Below are positions 1 through 3,519 of a stretch of 7,186 nt of DNA, piece after piece. A program made the position numbers and the translations under genes. Numbering within the stretch: the stretch's first letter is position 1; each line of letters opens with the position of its first letter. This stretch comes from JAYEKL01 sp034660995 (GTDB lineage Bacteria > Patescibacteriota > Minisyncoccia > JAHIHE01 > JAGLIN01): contig JAYEKL010000111.1 of assembly GCA_034660995.1 (NCBI GenBank), positions 1 through 7,186 of the forward strand, written 5' to 3'. The notes beneath the pieces are model-generated. The model was not told where the DNA came from, did not search any database, and worked only from the letters and a program-made list of their open reading frames with translations.

Positions 1-30
1 TGCGCGTTTGTTTGTGTCGTATGTTTTCAT
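1..30 (-). CDS. Possible 5' end of a minus-strand gene (partial)
   Basis: On the minus strand an ATG at 30-28 opens a frame that stays open to the window edge and reads MKTYDTNKRA. Ten codons cannot identify a family. The idea rests on the lysine-rich, bacterial-looking start and on the lack of any plus-strand ORF of useful length here: the three forward frames stop at about 63, 65 and 30. If real, this gene is divergent from the glycosyltransferase and shares the 31-438 spacer with it. Alternatively these bases are the tail of a plus-strand gene ending at one of those stops. Confidence 0.25.
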   Translation of the reverse strand, partial: MKTYDTNKRA

Positions 31-117
31 AATGATCCAAAAATTACAATTATTTATCTGTAATTAAGTTTAGTTTAGCAAATGGATTGGGTAGTGGCAA
101 ATATTGAAAATATTAGG

Positions 118-170
118 AAATTGGATATTGGGATATTGTAGTATCAAAATAATATCCTAATATCTAATTT
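118..170. repeat. Long imperfect hairpin, 20-bp arms
   Basis: Positions 118-137 and 151-170 are inverted repeats of 20 bp. The only two differences would be G-U pairs in a plus-strand transcript. The loop is 138-150. The left arm contains the tandem octamer GGATATTG twice (123-138). There is no long T-run after it, so it is a poor intrinsic terminator. It is better described as an AT-rich palindromic repeat, although it could be a weak terminator for a gene entering from the left. Confidence 0.6.
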
Positions 171-177
171 TAGGGTA

Positions 178-351
178 TAAAAAAACACTTTTGTCATCTC
201 GAAATGAGCAGAGCGATTGAGAGATCTATAAGCTAAAAAAGTCTCATATAAACCTTTCTTATTTTTGGTATAGTATAGTTCATAGACCTGCCTGTCCGAC
301 AGGCAGGTCTCTCACCCTATCGGGATTCGAAATGACAAAAGTGTTCTTTTA
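178..351. mobile_element. MITE-like element with 26-bp terminal inverted repeats
   Basis: The ends 178-203 and 326-351 are inverted repeats matching at 24 of 26 positions (core ACACTTTTGTCAT). Inside each end lies a second matching block, GAGAGATCTAT at 219-229 and its complement split across 282-286 and 308-313. The 174-bp body has no ORF, so this would be a non-autonomous element. I see no clear target-site duplication at its borders. The GTCAT(C/T)TCGA ends followed by GAGAGATCT resemble dispersed repeats seen in many environmental bacterial genomes; that resemblance is from memory. It lies just upstream of the glycosyltransferase promoter. Confidence 0.7.
287..307. repeat. 21-bp palindrome nested in the 178-351 element
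   Basis: CCTGCCTGTC at 287-296 is followed by a single C (297) and its exact complement at 298-307. The immediate flanks extend the pairing to 284-310. On the minus strand it sits between GAGAGA (308-313) and TCTAT (282-286). The opposite arm of the host element has GAGAGATCTAT uninterrupted at 219-229. The simplest reading is that this GC-rich palindrome inserted into an older inverted-repeat element. Confidence 0.7.
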
Positions 352-379
352 CGGTCTAAATTTCTAAATATCCATCTTA

Positions 380-407
380 TTGACATCAATTACTGTAAGT
401 TTATAAT
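380..407 (+). promoter_or_regulatory. Sigma-70-type promoter for the glycosyltransferase
   Basis: TTGACA at 380-385 and TATAAT at 402-407 are both perfect consensus hexamers, 16 bp apart. Transcription would begin near 414 and give a leader of about 25 nt before the ATG at 439. No Shine-Dalgarno-like purine run lies in that leader. No inverted repeat overlaps the hexamers, so strong, constitutive expression is the default inference. Confidence 0.75.
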
Positions 408-438
408 TAAAGCAGATAATCAGTTAATACGCAACTAT

Positions 439-1602
439 ATGAAAATAGGAATTGACGCTCAAACTATATTAAATCCAAAAATGGGGGACGCGGCCGGACT
501 AGGGCATTATACTTATCAATTAATTAGATATTTATTGAAGATTGATAAAGAAAATGAATATGTTTTGTATTTTAGCTATCGGGCGAGAGAAAAAGATTTT
601 GAGAAATTTAATAAACCAAATGTTGTCATAAGGCGTTTTCCATTTTCGTGCTATAAAAAATTTATTCCTTTAGCTTATTCTGAAATGCTTGCTTCTGCGT
701 TTTTTCTGCGAGATAAATTAGATGTGTTGCATGTCCCTGGTGGGCGAGTTCCTTTGACATATAAAAAGAGAATAGTTGTGACCGCTTATAATCTTGGCGT
801 TAAAAAATTTCCAGAATTATTTTCAAAAAGAGAAATTATTAAAAATAAAATTAAGCCAGCAGCTTTTAAAAGAGCTAACACAGTTATTTCCAGTTCGGAA
901 TCAGCGAAAAATGATTTAATAAATGATTTTGAAATTAGCGATGATAAAATAAAAGTAATCCATAACGCTTTTGACGAGAAATTTTTTAAAGACGCAACGA
1001 TAGATGAAATTCAGAACGCGAAAAATAAATATAAAATTGAGGGTGAATATATTTTATTTATGAATACAATTAAGCCTTTAAATAATCTAACGAGATTGAT
1101 TGAAGCATTTTCTAAACTAAGATTAATTCTAAAAGGCAAGAAGCCGAATTCAAATTATAAATTAGTTTTAGCGGGAAAAAGCGGTTGGATGTCTGATGAA
1201 ATTCACCAGATCGCAAAAGATTTTGGGTTAAAAAATGAAGTTATATTTCCTGGCTATATAGATCCAAAAGATTTAAACGCTTTATTTGCTGGCGCTGATC
1301 TTTTTGTTTCTGTTCCAGTTTATGAAGATTTTGGCGCGCCGGTTTTGGAAGCGATGGCGTCCGGAATTCCAGTTGTCTGTTCTAATGTTTCCTCGCTTCC
1401 AGAAATAACGAACGGAGCAGCTGTTTTAATTGATCCTTATGATATTGAAGGCATAAAAAATGCAATTTTGAAAGTTCTGGATGACGATGGATTGAGGAGC
1501 GATTTGAAGGAAAGGGGATTAGAACAGGCGAAGAGATTTCACTGGAAAAAAACAGCGGAGGAAACGCTGGAGGTTTTTAAGGTTGTTAGTCAAAAGGAAT
1601 AA
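439..1602 (+). CDS. GT4-family glycosyltransferase (GT-B fold)
   Basis: A 387-residue protein of normal length for a single-domain GT4 enzyme, which transfers a sugar from a nucleotide-sugar donor, usually during surface polysaccharide or glycolipid assembly at the cytoplasmic face of the membrane. The N-terminal Rossmann half has the acceptor-side glycine loop GLGHY (20-24). The C-terminal half has the donor-site EX7E motif EDFGAPVLE (E296, E304), followed by AMASGIPVVCSN and SSLPEI. A segment near 209-220 (NTIKPLNNLTRL) aligns with the usual G-x-x-x-P-R-K-N-L block, but leucine and asparagine replace the basic pair that normally contacts donor phosphate. This is unusual, and activity may depend on other basic residues. 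There is no signal peptide or membrane segment. The ATG at 439 fits the family start (MKIGIDAQ) and the promoter at 380-407. Donor and acceptor cannot be read from sequence, and no other sugar genes lie nearby. Confidence 0.9.
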   Translation: MKIGIDAQTILNPKMGDAAGLGHYTYQLIRYLLKIDKENEYVLYFSYRAREKDFEKFNKPNVVIRRFPFSCYKKFIPLAYSEMLASAFFLRDKLDVLHVPGGRVPLTYKKRIVVTAYNLGVKKFPELFSKREIIKNKIKPAAFKRANTVISSSESAKNDLINDFEISDDKIKVIHNAFDEKFFKDATIDEIQNAKNKYKIEGEYILFMNTIKPLNNLTRLIEAFSKLRLILKGKKPNSNYKLVLAGKSGWMSDEIHQIAKDFGLKNEVIFPGYIDPKDLNALFAGADLFVSVPVYEDFGAPVLEAMASGIPVVCSNVSSLPEITNGAAVLIDPYDIEGIKNAILKVLDDDGLRSDLKERGLEQAKRFHWKKTAEETLEVFKVVSQKE

Positions 1603-1613
1603 GTTTATAGTTG

Positions 1614-1647
1614 ATAGTTGACAGTAAACTGTCAACTATGCTATACT
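1614..1647 (+). promoter_or_regulatory. Promoter with overlapping 26-bp palindromic operator, leaderless type
   Basis: TTGACA at 1618-1623 and TATACT at 1642-1647 are 18 bp apart. The predicted start of transcription, 6-7 nt after the -10, coincides with the ATG at 1654, so the mRNA would be leaderless. A perfect inverted repeat with 12-bp arms (1614-1625 and 1628-1639, two-base centre) covers the whole -35 and most of the spacer, where a bound dimer would block RNA polymerase. The gene it serves begins with a winged helix, so autorepression is the natural inference. The palindrome lies only 11 bp after the glycosyltransferase stop. No T-run follows, so it is not a good terminator. Confidence 0.65.
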
Positions 1648-1653
1648 GTAAAT

Positions 1654-2634
1654 ATGAAAACAGATACTGCAAAAAAGATAGTTGAGTATATAAGCGAAAA
1701 CAAGCAAGCTACGGCAAAAGAATTGGTAGATTATTTGGAAATTAGCCGTCAAGCGGTGTTTAAGCATTTGTCTCAATTGTCAGCAAATAATCAAATTTAT
1801 AAAACTGGCAAACCGCCGAAAGTTTTTTATTTTGTTCAGAAAAAAGTTGAGGCAATTGATGATGTTGCGGAGATTGACAGCGTTGCTAAAAAAATAATTG
1901 AAGAAAATTATTTAATTATTACTTCTATTGGCGCGCGTAAAAACGGATTGGAAGGATTTATTTTTTGGTGCCAGAAAACAAATCAGCCGATTCAAAAGAC
2001 CGCTAAAGAATATGTAAAAACTTTGAAAAAATATAATGCTTTCAAAAAAGCTGGATTTATCAATGGAATGGCAAAAATGAAAAGCGTGTTCCCACAAGTT
2101 TATTTGGATAATCTTTTTTATATTGATTTTTATAGTATTGAAAGATTTGGAAAAACAAAGTTGGGGCAGATGCTTTTGTATGCTAAACAGAGTCAGAATA
2201 AAGCTTTGACAAAAGAATTGATTTTGGATATTAAACCGCGAGTTAGGCAATTAATAAAGAAATATAAAATAGACGGTGTTGGATTTATTCCACCAACAGT
2301 TAAAAGAGAAACCCAGTTTATAAAGGAAATGGAAAAAGGTTTGGGCTTGGAAGCGCGAAAAATTTCTATAACCAAAATCAAAACGGAAATAGCGGTTCCT
2401 CAAAAAACATTGAGTAAATTGCCCGATCGTATTGAAAATGCTCAAAAAACAATTATTGTTGGCGAGAAGAAAAAATATAAAAATATCTTGCTAATAGATG
2501 ACGCAGTAGGTTCTGGCGCAACGCTTAATGAAACAGCGGCGCAGATAAGAGCTAAAGGAATCTGTCATGGAAAAATTGTTGGGCTGGCCATTACTGGAAG
2601 TTTTAAGGGGTTTGATGTGATTAGCGAGGTGTAG
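1654..2634 (+). CDS. Winged-helix / ComF-like phosphoribosyltransferase fusion
   Basis: 326 residues from the ATG at 1654. A TTG at 1618 would add 12 residues, but it lies inside the -35 box and operator, so I reject it. Residues about 8-50 form a winged helix-turn-helix (ATAKELVDYLEISRQAVFKHLSQL). Residues 50-190 are unassigned. The C-terminal third is a type I phosphoribosyltransferase: GVGFIPPTVKRE, then Q250-KTLSKLPDRIENA, then the PRPP-binding loop ILLIDDAVGSGAT (278-290; acidic pair D282/D283). The Q-x-LS-x-x-x-R-x-x-N pattern before that loop is characteristic of ComF. Classical ComF has an N-terminal four-cysteine zinc finger; here it is absent, with a DNA-binding domain in its place. 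The layout recalls Bacillus PurR (wHTH plus PRTase that senses PRPP), but the PRTase half looks ComF-like. Likely role: a DNA-binding regulator responding to PRPP or a nucleotide and acting on its own operator. A competence role is possible but unproven. Confidence 0.8.
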   Translation: MKTDTAKKIVEYISENKQATAKELVDYLEISRQAVFKHLSQLSANNQIYKTGKPPKVFYFVQKKVEAIDDVAEIDSVAKKIIEENYLIITSIGARKNGLEGFIFWCQKTNQPIQKTAKEYVKTLKKYNAFKKAGFINGMAKMKSVFPQVYLDNLFYIDFYSIERFGKTKLGQMLLYAKQSQNKALTKELILDIKPRVRQLIKKYKIDGVGFIPPTVKRETQFIKEMEKGLGLEARKISITKIKTEIAVPQKTLSKLPDRIENAQKTIIVGEKKKYKNILLIDDAVGSGATLNETAAQIRAKGICHGKIVGLAITGSFKGFDVISEV

Positions 2635-2685
2635 GCGAGGAATGTAAATTAAATTAATTCGTTTTTTATCAATATCATCTATCTA

Positions 2686-2714
2686 TTGACAAATAATATC
2701 ATTTGTCATAAAAT
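2686..2714 (+). promoter_or_regulatory. Promoter of the toxin-antitoxin operon with internal operator, leaderless type
   Basis: TTGACA (2686-2691) and TAAAAT (2709-2714) are exactly 17 bp apart. The expected transcription start falls on or next to the ATG at 2721, so the toxin mRNA appears leaderless. Between the hexamers lies a perfect inverted repeat, TGACAAAT at 2687-2694 and ATTTGTCA at 2701-2708 with a 6-nt centre. That geometry suits a ribbon-helix-helix antitoxin dimer or tetramer repressing its own operon. Confidence 0.75.
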
Positions 2715-2720
2715 TAAGTT

Positions 2721-3005
2721 ATGAAATATTTTGATTGGAATAATGAAAAAAATGAAAAATTAAAAACAGAGAGAGAAGTTGGCTTTGAGGATGTTTTGAT
2801 TGCGATTGAAGAAAAAAGAATCTTAGATATTATTGAACATAAAAATCAAAAAAAATATCCAGATCAGAAAATGTTTGTAGTCAGCATTAATAATTACGCT
2901 TATTTAATTCCGTTTATTGAAAATGATCAGAAAATATTTTTAAAGACAATTATTCCAAGCCGTAAAGCGACTAAGAAATATATTTTAAAAATTAAAAATA
3001 AATAA
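2721..3005 (+). CDS. BrnT-like (RelE-fold) toxin of a type II toxin-antitoxin pair
   Basis: 94 residues, the usual size for BrnT. The N-terminus MKYFDWNNEKNEKLKTEREVGFEDV matches the family's F-D-W-x-x-x-K-N ... F-E-D start, and the C-terminal strand-helix IIPSRKATKKYIL matches the family's ISARKA-type ending with basic catalytic candidates (R, K). BrnT toxins are ribosome-associated or free RNases that arrest translation. The central segment (IIEHKNQKKYPDQKMFVVSINN) is more like an environmental subgroup than classical Brucella BrnT, so I call it BrnT-like. The stop is followed after one base by the antitoxin start, and toxin-first order is typical of brnTA. Autoregulation through the operator at 2687-2708 is expected. 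Confidence 0.75.
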   Translation: MKYFDWNNEKNEKLKTEREVGFEDVLIAIEEKRILDIIEHKNQKKYPDQKMFVVSINNYAYLIPFIENDQKIFLKTIIPSRKATKKYILKIKNK

Positions 3006-3006
3006 T

Positions 3007-3294
3007 ATGAAATATTTTGAATTAAACAAAGAAGAAAAAAAAATTCTTGCTGACTCTGATAAAGGGGATTTGGTAAGTGTAAAGAAATTAAAATCAGAGA
3101 AAACAAAATATCAAAATTACGCTAAACTAACTTTAGGTAAATCTAAAAATATTAATATTAGATTATCTGAGAAAGATTTACAAAAAATAAAAGCAAAAGC
3201 CGTTATGATGGGTTTGCCTTATCAAACTTTGTTATCATCGCTTATTCATCAATATGCTGACGACGAACAAAGCAAAAACAAAATCTGCTTCTAA
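3007..3294 (+). CDS. CopG/BrnA-like ribbon-helix-helix antitoxin
   Basis: 95 residues. The C-terminal half has the ribbon-helix-helix layout: a strand (KNINIRLS, about 53-60), helix one (EKDLQKIKAKAVMMG) and helix two (YQTLLSSLIHQYA). The NIRLS strand would lie in the DNA major groove. The LPYQTLLSSLIHQYA ending is the pattern of CopG-like antitoxins paired with BrnT-like toxins. The variable N-terminal half probably wraps and neutralises the toxin. It starts 1 nt after the toxin stop with no ribosome-binding site, so translational coupling is likely. Its first 14 coding bases, ATGAAATATTTTGA, are identical to those of the toxin gene. Its stop codon lies in the loop of the terminator that follows. 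Confidence 0.8.
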   Translation: MKYFELNKEEKKILADSDKGDLVSVKKLKSEKTKYQNYAKLTLGKSKNINIRLSEKDLQKIKAKAVMMGLPYQTLLSSLIHQYADDEQSKNKICF

Positions 3295-3314
3295 AAAGCG
3301 GATTTTGTTTTTTT
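3274..3314 (+). terminator. Strong intrinsic terminator overlapping the antitoxin 3' end
   Basis: AACAAAATCTGCTT (3277-3290) pairs with 3296-3309 with one T-G wobble, loop CTAAA (3291-3295), and a T-run at 3308-3314. Upstream A residues can lengthen the stem to 17 bp. The TAA stop (3292-3294) sits inside the loop, so terminating ribosomes would cover the stem. The hairpin separates the TA operon from ileS. Confidence 0.85.
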
Positions 3315-3322
3315 CTCATCTC

Positions 3323-3339
3323 ATCTTTTTGAAAAAGAT
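3323..3339. repeat. Short palindrome after the TA terminator
   Basis: ATCTTTTT, one G, then AAAAAGAT form a perfect 8-bp-arm palindrome about 10 bp after the T-run. It is AT-only apart from one pair and may be chance, or a back-up element of the terminator. The rest of 3340-3370 is purine-rich with nothing I recognise. Confidence 0.3.
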
Positions 3340-3370
3340 TGGGTGGGAAAAAGAAAAAAAATGAGGAAGA

Positions 3371-3399
3371 TTGATTTTTTATGGGTTTTCAGGTAAGAT
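3371..3399 (+). promoter_or_regulatory. ileS: Candidate ileS promoter at the edge of an inverted-repeat element
   Basis: TTGATT (3371-3376) and TAAGAT (3394-3399) are 17 bp apart. Transcription would start near 3406, almost exactly at the left end of the inverted repeat 3405-3497, so the ileS leader would be about 115 nt and begin with that hairpin. A competing possibility is TATAAT at 3499-3504 or TATAAA at 3505-3510, which would give a very short or absent leader, but neither has a good -35. I prefer the first, with moderate confidence. Confidence 0.45.
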
Positions 3400-3404
3400 G
3401 ATGA

Positions 3405-3497
3405 TTGTAGAGACGCGATTTATCGCGTCTAAACCACGCGCAAGAATGTAATTATCAAGATGCGCAAACTGAGACGCGATAAATCGCGTCTCTACAA
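3405..3497. mobile_element. 93-bp MITE-like inverted-repeat element upstream of ileS
   Basis: Positions 3405-3430 and 3472-3497 are perfect 26-bp inverted repeats. Each arm is also nearly self-complementary (AGACGCGAT, TT, ATCGCGTCT in the left arm). The 41-bp centre has no ORF and a small internal pairing (GCGCA with TGCGC near 3438-3463). GTAGAGACGCGAT-type palindromes resemble dispersed repeats of cyanobacterial and environmental genomes (from memory). There is no T-run, so it is not a terminator, and none of the conserved T-box bases are present. In RNA it would fold into one long or two short hairpins ahead of the ileS start. Confidence 0.7.
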
Positions 3498-3519
3498 CTA
3501 TAATTATAAAATCAAATCA

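Noticed and set aside
178..351. CRISPR array or tRNA in the first intergenic region
   Set aside because: There are no regularly spaced direct repeats and no cloverleaf or TTCRA-type arm. The repeats present are inverted ends.
1618..1653. N-terminal extension of the winged-helix protein from a TTG start
   Set aside because: These codons overlap the -35 box, operator and -10. The homology-like sequence begins at the ATG at 1654, and the peptide before it is just the translated palindrome region.
1912..2445. Three minus-strand ORFs opposite the winged-helix/PRTase gene
   Set aside because: They overlap a well-supported gene, overlap each other and have no recognisable motifs. They are antisense shadows.
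439..3294. Single operon from the glycosyltransferase through the toxin-antitoxin genes
   Set aside because: Each unit has its own promoter-like pair (380-407, 1618-1647, 2686-2714), so separate transcription is the simpler reading, although read-through cannot be excluded.
3340..3519. T-box riboswitch upstream of ileS
   Set aside because: ileS is a common T-box target, but no T-box core (AGGGTGGNACC-like), specifier-loop signature or terminator T-run is present. The structure here is explained by the 26-bp inverted repeat.
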